From positions 51,688,807 through 51,752,806 of the forward strand of contig CM076139.1 in assembly GCA_038025085.1 (NCBI GenBank): a stretch of DNA of 64,000 bases. Direction: 5' to 3'. Positions 1-11,143 of this stretch are shown piece after piece; position 1 is the stretch's first letter, and every line of letters starts with the position of its first letter. The DNA comes from Tetragonia tetragonoides (taxonomy: Eukaryota; Streptophyta; Magnoliopsida; Caryophyllales; Aizoaceae). The position numbers and the translations under genes were made by a program. The notes beneath the pieces are model-generated. The model was not told the origin of the DNA. It saw only the letters and a list, made by a program, of their open reading frames with translations, and searched no databases.

Positions 1-250
1 ATCAACTGAATGAGACAGTATATTTACAAGAAACAATTTGAACAGCTGGTATACTCTTATCAAAACATGGAGCTGTTGCTCTTCCCGTACCTAGGAAGAA
101 GATAGCAACAATATGGAAGCTAGTACATTTGCACAATTACGAAAATCGAGGAGCCGAGGAGGTTTATATACTGGTGTGCTAATAGCAAATCAAAATAATA
201 CTATAACTTTCCTCTTTTCTTTTTTTAACCCTTAGGAAAATCTGGTTCTT

Positions 251-534
251 TTTTTTAGATAAAGAGAAAGTATATATTGATGTAGTAAGAAATACAGTAC
301 AAGAGGACAAGTTGTCCTCCAAAACAGTATTTGTTTACAGATTTGTCCAGTTATACTGGATCTCAGTGATAGAATAATTCCTGAATGCTCCTTTAGCTCT
401 AGCCCATAAGGTTACTAGATAAGTGACCCTATCCCATATTAAGTCAACCGACAAGGCCACCCCGTTGAAAACACGGGCATTCCTCTCCAACCAAAGACAC
501 CAAAAGATTGCGAAGACCGCATTCCGCCACAATA
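251..534 (-). mobile_element. 5'-truncated L1-type LINE (3' end only)
   Basis: The minus strand encodes the last 65 or so residues of a LINE ORF2 (WLERNARVF, ending NW-x-NL-stop), followed by a short 3' tail that reads as poly-T on the plus strand. The same C-terminus and the same tail, TTAGATAAAG...AAAGTATATTGAT, occur in the full-length LINE at 20733-26619, so the two belong to one family. A perfect 17-bp direct repeat, AGGAAAATCTGGTTCTT, flanks it at 234-250 and 535-551. That repeat is the target-site duplication and fixes both ends. This is a typical extreme 5' truncation. Confidence 0.88.
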
Positions 535-966
535 AGGAAAATCTGGTTCTTACACATACTTTATTTTATGTATCACTCCTGTCTCCCCTGCCCCTTGAGC
601 TAAAATTTATTCTCTACATAAAAGAGTCAGTAATTGATGCCTTCAACAGTTCTATACCCTGTAGTGAGCCTCCTCTCAATCCCAACTAGGGTCATCCTAG
701 ATTAAATCACAGGTTTAAGCACCGAAATTGTAGCAAAGATGCAAATTTAATTATGGCAAACCAAAGTAATAGTGGATATGGATGTAGATATCAACAAGAG
801 ACATCTACTTTAATACTTACACCTGACACATTCTAAATTGTCCCAGGCAAATATCACAAAGGAAGTGATCAGAGCCAAAGAGGCACTACAATTTGGGTAC
901 TAAATGCAAAAATTATCGAACACTTTATGAACCATTAAACCAAATTAAGCATTTCTTAAAACCCCA

Positions 967-998
967 GTTTGGTGTTTGGTGTTTGGTGTTTGGTGTTT
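967..998. repeat. 7-bp minisatellite (GTTTGGT)x4.5
   Basis: Four perfect head-to-tail copies of GTTTGGT are followed by a partial copy. The rest of 552-1270 is A/T-rich, and I see no gene in it. Confidence 0.9.
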
Positions 999-1279
999 AC
1001 ATACTATAAATCAAGTGGGTCAAACAAGTGAGCCAATTTAAAGAAAAACAAACAAAAACCCTTCACAATTTGGCAATTCAGAAGCCATCAAGATCAACAA
1101 AATAAGCAGGAGACATTAAAAGAAAAGCAAGAACCTTCTCAGTCGAAATACGATGATAAAAATCTTGTCTTGGTATAAAATTAGTTTCCTAAATTAGGGT
1201 TTTGAAGCAATTGAACCAAATAGAATTCGATGCAATACAGTGAAAGAGAGAGAAAGAGATGGGATTTAAGATGGTTTAC

Positions 1280-1390
1280 CTGATGCTACTAAAATTACTC
1301 GCAAGATTCTTCAAATTTCCGGCGACTGCATGTTCTAGTGATTATCTGCCCTTCTATTTGAATTTTTTGTCAAGGTGAAAAGAAAAAGGA
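1280..1390 (-). other. Possible 5'UTR exon of a minus-strand gene leaving the window
   Basis: On the minus strand the sequence reads into CATCAG|GTAAAC, a good splice donor with its last exon base at 1280. The purine-rich stretch beyond it (left of 1274) and the CDS-free DNA to the left suggest a first, non-coding exon whose gene continues left. The only ATG in it opens a six-codon frame (MQSPEI-stop), so it would be untranslated leader. I could not find a coding exon between here and position 1, so this is a weak call. Confidence 0.3.
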
Positions 1391-1639
1391 AAAAAATGAA
1401 GAACTGATTTTCAAACTTTGAGACGGCTTGATTGGAAATTGGAATGTTTTGGACACCGGACCATGGTTCAAGTGGTCGGGCCAATTCCTACGAGCCAACG
1501 CGTAAAAATGGTCAATCTGGTCGAGGATGAATACCGTTGATTGTGAATAATAAATAAATAAATAAAAAGTGGTCGGGTTAATTGGATTGGCCTCAAAACT
1601 TTGGTGACATTGTTCCATATATTATTTTTTATTTTTTTT

Positions 1640-1676
1640 AAATCATAGTTTCACTTAAAAAAAAAAAATCATAGTT
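1640..1676. mobile_element. Poly(A) micro-insertion with 11-bp duplication
   Basis: AAATCATAGTT occurs at 1640-1650 and again at 1666-1676. The 15 nt between are TCACTTAAAAAAAAA. A poly(A) run between direct repeats is what LINE machinery leaves when almost nothing but a tail is copied. Confidence 0.55.
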
Positions 1677-2149
1677 ACGGTACATATTTCTCCTATAAAA
1701 ATAATATAAATATATAAAATTGTGGAAATATTATCAGTAAATGATATAGAGATTTAAATGAAATGACAAATAATCTTATCAAATTAGTAGGAATTTACAC
1801 ACACAATATTAGTTGAAAAAAATATTACTATTATATACACATGAAGAGTAGACGACTTTTGCAAGCAACTTATGACATTCTGAATTGGGGCATTGCAATT
1901 TGTGATGCTTTTGTGCTGGCAGATATTTTTGTATCGAAAAACCTGAAAAGAGTTGATAAGCTTATTGCAACACATGGAGCTCATGACTCGAGTTTTTGAG
2001 TGTTATAATTTACTTCGATTCATAAGATATTTATGAAGGTAATGATTGGTTGGGAGCGTTTTGCATGAATATTATTTGACTATTATTATGAGTTGCATAC
2101 ACAATTATTTGGTTTGATTTGTCTAGTGTAAAACAAAAATATTTGTAGG

Positions 2150-3113
2150 TGTTACACTCGAAAAATAATCTACCGGAATATTCGAATAGACCGACAACTC
2201 GAATAAAAATATATTACGAAAATATATTATTGCTTATAAAATAAAGATAGTGGTTGAAATGCACAACTTTCATTATCTCCTACCACTATCCACTAATGCA
2301 CTAACCATGGTAGTTATTTCCTACAAAAACTACCCAATTAAGCACTACCCATGAAGTGAATGTGTTAATCATTCAAAGAAGGATATGGGATAGTGGTTGA
2401 CTACATCCCAGCCATGATTGAATAATGAGTGGTTACTAGAAGACTAAGGACTCTCCTATTTTACTATAAATAGGATCGACGGAGCAAGGAAGAAGATTGG
2501 ACAGGGTTCCACCGCAAAGTGGCGGTTTATTTGGGGAGGAGTCCCGCCGTTCGTTTGGAGACTGAGTCTCACCGCAATGATGCGTTAGGAGTAGATTAAT
2601 GTAGTCTCTAATGTAGTGTAGTTTAGGAGTACATTAAACGTAATGTAGTGTATATATTCTTTAAATCCTTCCGTTTGTACCTTGTTTACATCAATCGAAT
2701 GAATGTCTTTTTTACGAATCACTAGTATTCAAACCCCCCCTCGCACCCTACTCGTTAAAGTAAAGAAAACCACGATCCCAACTCAACGCCCAAAAAGACC
2801 TTGTCGAATAGCAAGGTTAATTATCAACGTGATAGCCAATTTGAACCACGCATCGAAAAACACTACCAACTCCCCAAAAGGTCGAACAGTTGGTCGAATT
2901 GTGCATAGGTGTGGAATTCTATCAAGTCACTAGAAACCGACTATCACCGTTGACCGAGTCCACCGTCAACTCGGAGTTGGGGGTGGAGGAGTAGGTTCGA
3001 ATAGGGAGCGGTCTGCTCTAAGATAGTCCTCGACCTTATTTAAGACCTTTTTAAGAGCCATGGGACTGCCTCTCACGGTTGTCTGTGACCCCTAAGTACA
3101 TAACACGGCAACA
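2150..3113 (+). mobile_element. Solo LTR, 964 bp, with 5-bp TSD
   Basis: The element begins TGTTACACTCG and ends CGGCAACA, so it has the TG...CA ends and TGTT/AACA inverted termini of an LTR. A perfect 5-bp duplication GTAGG flanks it (2145-2149 and 3114-3118). A TATA-like CTATAAATAG lies near 2463, as expected for an LTR promoter in the plus direction. There is no internal domain or second LTR next to it, so it is a recombined solo LTR. The superfamily cannot be read from an LTR alone. Open frames inside it are chance. Confidence 0.82.
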
Positions 3114-3118
3114 GTAGG

Positions 3119-4089
3119 TCCAAAAGAAAAATTAAATTTAACAAGTCCACTCTGAATACATTATCTAGGTTACTCATTGATTTTTAGACGATTCTTCACA
3201 TTCAAATCAACTCAAAATAAGTAGAATAACACCTTGTACTTAATAGAGGATTGCCTTCATACATTTTTTGTACCGTGCATTTTTGTGATTTTTAGGAATA
3301 ACTTCTAATGGTTGTGGACACTTTAAACAATTTAGGTGTCTATTTGAAAGAGTTTGTTGTGACTTTTAAAATAATTTTAACGTTAATTTTGATAGTCACT
3401 TAAAACTATGTATAAATCAGTTTGAGTATATTATGGGTCACTTTAATCTCTTGTATGGTGTAATACTTGGAGCTTGGAGGTCATATTTGAAGAGCTGATA
3501 AAAAAAAAGGAGTTTGAACGGAAGCGAGTTGTGCCTTATGTATTTTTTTAACATTCATGATTAGAGCTAAGAAGCGAGTTTCGTATAAATTCACATAAAT
3601 AATTTGTCCATATCCACCCATTGTTCTTGTTAGAGAGGCAACGATCTCGATTGACTCGTCCATGATCAGCTTTATTAAATTAACAATTTTTTTTAAAGGT
3701 AAATTACTAAGTTGAGAGTGAGGTGAGAACTTGGGAAGTGAGGAAAGTGAATACGACCCCTTGGATGCCATTTCCAATGGCCCAGATCAAAACAACGACT
3801 GGCACATCTCAAACTCAATTGGGCTAGTCAAGCCAGCCTCCTTTTCACTCTATCACTCTCTCTCTTTCTCTTTCCTCTTTCCGCTTTCCGGCGACTTTCC
3901 GACTACACCTTTCCCGCCGGCGAACTCTTCAGCGATCAAATCTCCATCTAACCCTAACGTTCTCCTTTCTATCTCTCTCTACACTTCCTCCATTGTCAAT
4001 GCTCCAATAACACTTTGCTCTCCACATTTTTGACGCTTAATTGATTGATTAATTCCGATATCAATTTTCGTCTTCATTGCGGCATAGCT
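3119..4089 (+). promoter_or_regulatory. Upstream region and leader of the PPR gene
   Basis: This interval has no convincing coding sequence. Its last 250 bp are rich in CT runs (3845-3900 and beyond), which is common in plant promoters and 5' leaders, and they lead into the PPR start at 4090. I see no clear TATA box, so the transcription start is not located. Confidence 0.4.
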
Positions 4090-7000
4090 ATGGCGTGTGC
4101 CTCAAATCTCTCACTCTTTGGTATAATATTCTCTCTCTTTCTCTCACATCTGCATTTGTTCTTTTGTTTGGGAATTTTCAAGTAGGTTTTCTTGCTCTAA
4201 TTGATAATGTCTTTTTCTACTCTTTCAGCCATGGCTGGTGCCAGATTTAGCTCTCTCTCCTCTTCACGCCATTGGTAAGATTTTATCTCTCGTTCTCTCT
4301 CTCCATTTTTGGCCATTGCTTGAATTGTATAAACATCAGAGGTTGTGTCTGATTTCCTTCACTTTAGTTGTCACATTCAAGAAGAAGTATGTGGTTGTAG
4401 CTAATAAAAGTTATCATTATTCTTTTAGTTACCATGGGTTGAAAGGAAAATGTGGAAATTGAAACTGTGAGAAAATGTGGAAATTGAAACTGTGAGGAAA
4501 TGCATTGCCAATAATTTCTTTTTCTTTAAAACCAGTTGTTTTTACTAACCGAATAATTAACACTTGGAATTCTAATCGCAAGTTTGTACATACTGTTGTG
4601 CACTTTTGCTCATTGGAGTTTAAACCTAGCCTCATTTTAAAGATTGACTTTTATGTGTTGAAGTATTTCCACATTTTTGGAAGTGGAACTATGAAGTGTT
4701 AGCATCTACTTTTATTTTCTTTTTTGTGTTTGTTGGGGTTAGTACCTATCAATTAGAGTGGCAATTGGCAATTACAAAATTTAGCCATGGTTTAATATGC
4801 ACCCACCCACCCAGGAAAGAAACTATAACCAGATTGTTCTCGCCTATTTTTGTTTCAATCACAGGATATTTGGATATGATACAATGCTCATGTTTGTTGA
4901 AGATATAGCAATGAGTGTACAGAACAGCTGTCAAAATTTTCTCAAAGGTTCTGATTCGGATTACAATGATTTCAATGAGAAAGGAGATCCTGAGGCAGCT
5001 TTTCATATGTTGGATACCATCCTAAAGAACACTTTGGATCGTTTGAAGATGATGCAGGAGCATATGCATCAGAAGACATTAAGGTGACCTTGTCAACGTC
5101 ATTCTAATTGTCTACTTGAAAATTTGAATAACACCAATTTGAATTTTACATCAATGCGTTTTGGAATTTTTTTTCCGCCGTGTCAATTTTATTGTCCCTT
5201 ATTGTTATCTTAGATATTTGAATGAATAATCATTGAAGATTTCCATGGGTTTTTGTTTCCTTTTTGGCGCTCCCCGTGGTTCCCTTGTCTTTCATTCAAA
5301 TTTCAAAGTACAGACCTCCTCTGGACCTTATATTCTTTAGGAAATCGAGTACATTCCCCTTCGTCGGTGTGTTGTCTTCTCTATCTTCTTTTCTGAATTA
5401 GGTACAGTGACCATATCTGGTTTTCTTCTCAAATACATAAAATATCAACACTCTTCTTATTTTCACATAGATACCAAGATTTACGGCGCCTATGCCTTAG
5501 CAATTAAATTAATCGATTTGAATTTACCTTCATAAGGTATTTCAAGCTAGCTATGTTGAAATCCTGTCAAACATTTCCTTGTCCAGTGATCATATCTAGG
5601 TTTCCTTCGCTTTAGCTAATTTAAATTTTGTGTTTATATCATAAATCTATGGCTGTTTTGCTAGCCTGTTTCAGTACATAGGGTTAGCAAGTTGTTTCTC
5701 TGCTTCTATGTTAGTCTAGAGGCTCCTTTCTATTAAAATGCCAAAAGACAAGAATAAAGAAGAGATGAATTCTTTTCTTCAATTGAACCTTTATTTACAG
5801 ATTGTAAATTGGCATGTGAGACGTCTAGTTCACTCTTGACTGTATAAGGGTAAAAGAAGATTACGGACAAGCATAGATCTGTTCATTTGTTGCCATAATG
5901 GGAATTTGGTTTTGGGGCGGGGGGGGGGGATTAGGTCCTGTGAAGGCAAGTGATATCTTCCAATTTCTTAAGAAACAGTTATAAACTGTTGCCGTGTTGG
6001 GATTGACATTTAAAGGCCTCCTCCATCCTCCCTTGCTAGCTTTGTTAACTTAGTAGATAGCAGGAGCTTAATGAAGTGGTTAATTTTGGGCTGTATTATT
6101 CTAAGAATTTGTTGTGTATAGGAGTTGAAATCAAGCTTCCTATTTAATAAATATTAATTTTGAGGAGGATGAGGAGAATTGGAGAAAAGCACAACCATGT
6201 ATTACAAAGAAACCTATAAATATTTCCTTTTTGAAAACTTTGAGTCTCTTATATATAATCTCTAGGAGAAAAATATATGGCACAACTACTTTAGCTACTG
6301 GGAGGAAAGAACTTCCAACTAGAGATACCTGGAGTACTCATTTCAAGGATTTGAGCTGTAAATTTTCCATTTCTGGACATCGAGGTTAAAAGCCTCTGTG
6401 CTGATGATGTATAGCTTAAGTGATCACCGTATGTGACCAATGCACATAATTTTTTCTTAACAACATTGCATCAGCTTCTTAGTAAAACTATGGATCTTCA
6501 CTCTCTTGTTCCTTGTAAATTCGGTTGGTAATGAGATGCTGCGCTGTGCCATTACAAAGCTATTATGTGTTATATTCTCAAATGTTACTTGAGCCTTGGA
6601 TTTTGTGTTTCCCTAAGTGGTTTCTAAAGGATGTTATTTGATGGTTGTTCCTTTCAGAATATCTGATATGTTTGAATCCATGTTGCAGGGAAGAATTTTC
6701 GGTGCCTGAAGTTGTTTTGAGAAATATCACCACAATGACTGATTGCCACATATACGATGCTACGATTAGAGATTTGTGTTTGGAAGGTAAGTTAGATGCT
6801 GCTCTTTGGCTGCGGAGAAAACTGATGGAAAATAGTTATATTCCTGATGTGATTACACACAATCACCTAGTCAATGCATTTTGCGAAGTTGGTTCTTTGG
6901 AGAAGGCCAATTGTCTTATTAGGCAGATGTTAGATCAAGGTCCCTTGCCTAATACTGCAACTCTTAACGCATTTATTAAGGGTTATTGTTTAAAGGGCGA

Positions 7001-8105
7001 TATGGATACAGCGTTGTCCTTGTATTCATCTATGAATGAACATCAGATCAGGCCAAACCGGATCACTTATAATATTCTTCTGCATGCACTATGTAAGGAA
7101 GGTTTTGTAGAAGAGGCTAGAAAGCTCTTTGTGGAGATCATGGATGATGAGTGTGAGAAAAAACCAGTTGATTCAATCACATCAACAATATTTATGGATT
7201 CCTGTTTCAAGAATGGAGATGTTGCTCAGGCATTTCATTATTGGAGAAAAATGTTGCAAGAGGGTATGCTAATAGATGCTGTTGCATATAATGTTCTTAT
7301 AAACGGTTTTTGTTTAAACAAAGATGTTAACCTTGCAATGTGCTGCTTTGGAGAAATGGTTAAGAGAGGAATATTATCTGATGTGGTCACTTATAATACA
7401 TTTATAAGTTACTATTGTAAACTTGGGAAATTTGATGAGGTATGGAACATACTCGATAACATGTCCAGTGTGGAGGTGGCTCCTGATTGCATCACTTGTA
7501 AAATGATTATTCAAGGCCTCTGTTTACATGGAGATGTTGCCAAGGCAAGAATTTTTTTGAGCTGGATGTTGGAGAATTCAATTGTTGCCGAGCCTCTTGT
7601 TTGGAATGTCATCATTCATGGTTATGGTAAATGTGACGACATTGACAGTGCTTTGTCTGTGAAAGACCAGATGGTTGCTTCTGGTGTCTCTCCAAATGTA
7701 TACACCTACAATGCAATCATGTATGCCTTATTGAAGACAGGGAATGTCAAGAAAGCTCTATCTCTGAAAAAGGAGATGGAGCGTAGTCATCAACTTCCTG
7801 ATCTAGTGACATACAATATGTTGGTAGGTGTGGTTTGTAGTCTTGGGTTGGTTCATTTTGCACTTCAGTTAATTGATGAAATGCTTCAAAGAGGGTATCA
7901 TCCAGATGTTATTACTTACACCGAACTAATTAAAGGGTATTGCAAGATGGGCCACTTCAAGGAGGCAGAAGAAATTTTTGCCAATATATGGATTTCTGGA
8001 CTTCAAGTTAGCGATGTGCCATATTACATTCTGGTGAGAAGATACTGTGGACAGAGAGAGCTTCAGAGGTCATTTAACCTCTTTGATAATCTGTTGAATG
8101 GGTAG
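4090..8105 (+). CDS. P-class pentatricopeptide repeat (PPR) protein
   Basis: Four exons join in frame: 4090-4120, 4229-4274, 4865-5083 and 6689-8105 (1,713 nt, 570 residues). All donors are GT and all acceptors AG. Exon 4 encodes about 13 consecutive 35-residue repeats of the pattern PDxxTYNxLIxGxC..G....A, for example PDVITYTELIKGYCKMGHFK near the end. There is no E, E+ or DYW extension, so this is the P class. P-class PPR proteins bind specific organellar RNAs and stabilise, splice or activate them. The first 25 residues are rich in Ser, Ala and Arg without acids, consistent with a plastid or mitochondrial transit peptide. Which organelle and which RNA cannot be told. Overall architecture resembles Arabidopsis At5g24830, which I recall only loosely. 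Exon 1-2 boundaries are the least certain part, because the sequence there is short and not conserved. Confidence 0.85.
4447..4496. repeat. 25-bp direct tandem duplication
   Basis: Two perfect head-to-tail copies (AAAATGTGGAAATTGAAACT and 5 more bases) lie in intron 2 of the PPR gene. Confidence 0.9.
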
Positions 8106-9160
8106 GAGTGACCTAATGACCATATTTTTATTACTGGAGCAAGTTGGAGCTTCATGCATTCGAAGCAGACGAAAGAAACTTGGAAGAGGATGAACACATG
8201 CATTCTCATCTTTGGCTTCTCTGTGACTTGGGATGGTATTTGGACGATCTGAGAAAATTTCACATCCATCAACATTCCCTTGTGCGGTTGTGCCAGAGCT
8301 TGTTCCCGTTTGATCCTTAATTCGGGTCATGAGGACCACCAGCCCTTTACAATAAAAACAAGTGTGAAGCATTTGATAAGTCATTTTGATTTTGTCCATC
8401 TTTTGGCTCCTAAGAACCATGGACAATTTCTGGGGAACTTTTAAATTGAAAGCATAAATTGGTGTGGGCAAAGGCGAGTGATGATAAAATTGCTTCTAAA
8501 GTAAGACAAATTTATGTTGGATGTGATGTGAACACTATTGTCAATCCAGATGTTGCTCATACATTTTTCACGTGCAGGCTATTGCCAATTCATGGCTAAG
8601 AGTGCTTAAGCTAGCGATGCAGCTGTTGATGATAGAGACTGAGTAGTTTGCAGCGTTGGAGGTATGTTCCTGACTGGAATTTTACTATTACTCCCCTGTA
8701 AAATGCTGAGCCATTCTACCTTTTAATCCTGTTTTAATGTTATAAATATTTTACTGTAGAATGATGAAAGATGGTCATTTATCTAAAAATTATTACAAGT
8801 TGGCTAATTTCCAGATTCTCTTGCTTGAGGAGATCTTATTTGTTTGCTGAATAGAGAGAAATTCTGTGCCAGATTTTATAGTTTGAATATGATTCTATGA
8901 ATGGTGCTCCAAGTACTATTATAGTCCGGGAACAATGCTTTTAGTTGTGCCTTTCGAAACAGCTTCGTCATGGATATGCTGGGTACATCTTGACCTCCCT
9001 AGACCTGTTGTGATGGGGGTCTATTATACTGGTTGGTGGTATTTGTTGCTTTATGTTATGCATTATTGCCTGACTTCTTCCAACTCAAAGATATCCTTCT
9101 TGTAGTTTTTTTCTGTGTTCTATTGGCTGGGGTTGGAGGTGGGAGCCTTAGGACAGAATT
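8106..9160 (+). other. PPR 3' region, no further gene seen
   Basis: This is A/T-rich non-coding sequence after the PPR stop. The open frames on the minus strand at 8063-8471 lack codon structure or recognisable domains and run into the PPR exon antisense. The start probably holds the PPR 3'UTR, but I could not fix a polyadenylation site. Confidence 0.4.
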
Positions 9161-9430
9161 TAGATGGATGTGTAGAACTGTATGCTTCTTATCATCTTAT
9201 GTAGGCTGCAATTTCTGCAACAATATATGACAAGAGTGAAATCTTCTAGTGGTCGAGATCAAATAGGAGAGAAAGGAGATGGATGTGTAGGCACTATAGT
9301 AAAGGTCTACTAGATGCTTCTTGTCATCTTATGTAGGCTGTAATTTCTGCAACAATATATGGCAAGAGTGAAATCTTTGAATGGTCGAGATCAAATTCTT
9401 TGAATGGTCGAGATCAAATTCTTTGAATGT
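9160..9430. repeat. Imperfect direct repeats between PPR and FTSHI4
   Basis: A block of about 82 bp beginning ATGCTTCTT and containing GCAACAATATATG, then AAGAGTGAAATCTT, occurs at 9182-9264 and again at 9314-9394. The second copy is followed by short tandem copies of CTTTGAATGGTCGAGATCAA. It looks like local duplication, with no coding content. Confidence 0.75.
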
Positions 9431-10039
9431 TGGGAAGATTCACTTTTCTGCTTGTGTCAGAACCTTGTACTAGTATGAGGATGAGGGAGGCAGGTTCCGG
9501 AGAAATTTAACAATGTACAGATTGTGCAGCTCATTTGATATTGCTGCACTTCTATAATTGTTCTAGTAGTAAAATCTTGAAATTGAACAGAAGAAATAAT
9601 TAACATATAGTAGGTTATGGAAAAGCTATCTATAAGGTAGTTGTAAGAAGAGCTTAAAAAAAGAAAAAAGAAGAGCTTAGCTTGTGGCTGTGCCTCTGTC
9701 CTCAGAAAGTTGGAAGTATGGAAAAATGAGAATGTGCTATCTCCGAATGAGAATATGCAATCGCATTTTTGCTGCTTAACAATTTCTGCGCAGACATTTG
9801 AGACTTGTGTGCTTTTACTTTTGCAGTGTTGCTTGCTTTATGAGAAGGCTGAAGATAGCGAATAAATTCTAGGCAGTTACTTCCTAGCATGATGATTTAA
9901 GCTATGATGAACAGAGCAAGCCTTACAAGCCAAGTTTTGGAGTGTCCTGTGCTCAAGGGGGTGTCGAAGTGCTGCATATTTTTTGAGAGGACTCAGAGGA
10001 GGGGGAAGAAATGGAGGTGGAGAAGGAATGATAATTGTT

Positions 10040-10147
10040 AATAATGTATTACGAATCAAATGTAATTTTTAATAATGTATTACGAATCAAATGTAAATTT
10101 TGGCTGATAAATGTTCATAATGTATTACTAATCAAATGTAATTTTTG
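10040..10147. repeat. About 31-bp A/T-rich repeat, three copies
   Basis: AATGTATTACGAATCAAATG recurs at about 10043, 10074 and, with one change, 10119. The first two copies are directly adjacent. The flanking region 9430-11040 otherwise holds nothing I recognise apart from the poly(A) micro-insertion at 10745. Confidence 0.8.
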
Positions 10148-10744
10148 GTTTTAGTTGGTTCAAACCCCTCCTCCCTTTTCGCAAATTGGGAAGTTCTACA
10201 CAAACAAAACTGAGATCTTTTTCACGTGTAAAATTTCACGTAGTCGTGCACTCGTGCTGGCTGATAAAGCTAATCACCTAATGTGTTCCATATGGTACTG
10301 TCTTATGAAGTCATGGGATCAACTTATTGGTATTGAGTTATGCTTCCGCTTTATATGGTGATACAGTACTGTTGAATTGTTGATCAATGCTGATCTGTGA
10401 CTATGAGTCTATGACTATGAGGCATTGTCTTGTTGATCAAACTGCTAAATTCCCTAGTGTGTCTGAGTTGCCCTATGTCCCTATCTGCTTGATGAGACTA
10501 GCGGATGAAATGCTTAGGGTGTATTCTTTTTTATTGGACGGGATTGAATATGAAAATGTGAGTAAATAATCACTAAATAAAACTGAATTGAGTTGATTCT
10601 AAAATTAGTGGAAAATTAACACACTACACACCCCTAATGTATTGTTTTGGCCGCCGGATATGATGGTAAAGAAAATGATGGAGAATGGTTATATTTTTTA
10701 TGTTTGATTGGATGATTATAAATGGATTAAGGAATTCTCCTTAG

Positions 10745-10792
10745 TAAAACTCTCATTTATTAATTATAAAAAAAAAATAAAACTCTCATTTA
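10745..10792. mobile_element. Poly(A) micro-insertion with 15-bp duplication
   Basis: TAAAACTCTCATTTA at 10745-10759 is repeated perfectly at 10778-10792. The 18 nt between read TTAATTAT followed by ten A. The size of the duplication fits LINE-type target-primed integration. Confidence 0.65.
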
Positions 10793-11057
10793 CTCTCTTT
10801 TTTAATCTAAATATCTTGGTAGATTTGTGTGTTTGTGTATCATCCATCTATTTTTTTTTTCTTGGAGAGATTTTTTTTTGATCGCATAACAAAGAGATTA
10901 TTATCTCATGCTGTCTTTTTTGTTTTTTCCAGTTGAAAAAACAGAAAAATTGAAAAAGATAAAAAGAAGAAAAAACAAAAACATGGGTTCTTCAGAGGGT
11001 CTTCTCAATTCTCCTTAAACCCCCAAAGCCTTGAAGGCCAAAGTGAGGCACTGAAAC

Positions 11058-11058
<1 letters not shown>

Positions 11059-11100
<42 letters not shown>
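11059..11100 (+). repeat. (CT)n microsatellite in the FTSHI4 leader
   Basis: About 21 CT units lie 43 nt upstream of the FTSHI4 start codon. CT/GA tracts are frequent in plant 5' leaders and core promoters (Y-patch, GAGA-type) and are length-polymorphic. Confidence 0.8.
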
Positions 11101-11103
<3 letters not shown>

Positions 11104-11143
11104 CATCTGATTTAATCCGATGCATTAGAAAAACAAGAAGAAA

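Noticed and set aside
2703..2933. A 76-codon open frame
   Set aside because: It lies wholly inside the solo LTR and resembles no known protein.
8063..8471. Minus-strand open frames after the PPR stop
   Set aside because: They overlap one another in different frames, run into the PPR exon antisense, and carry no recognisable motif.
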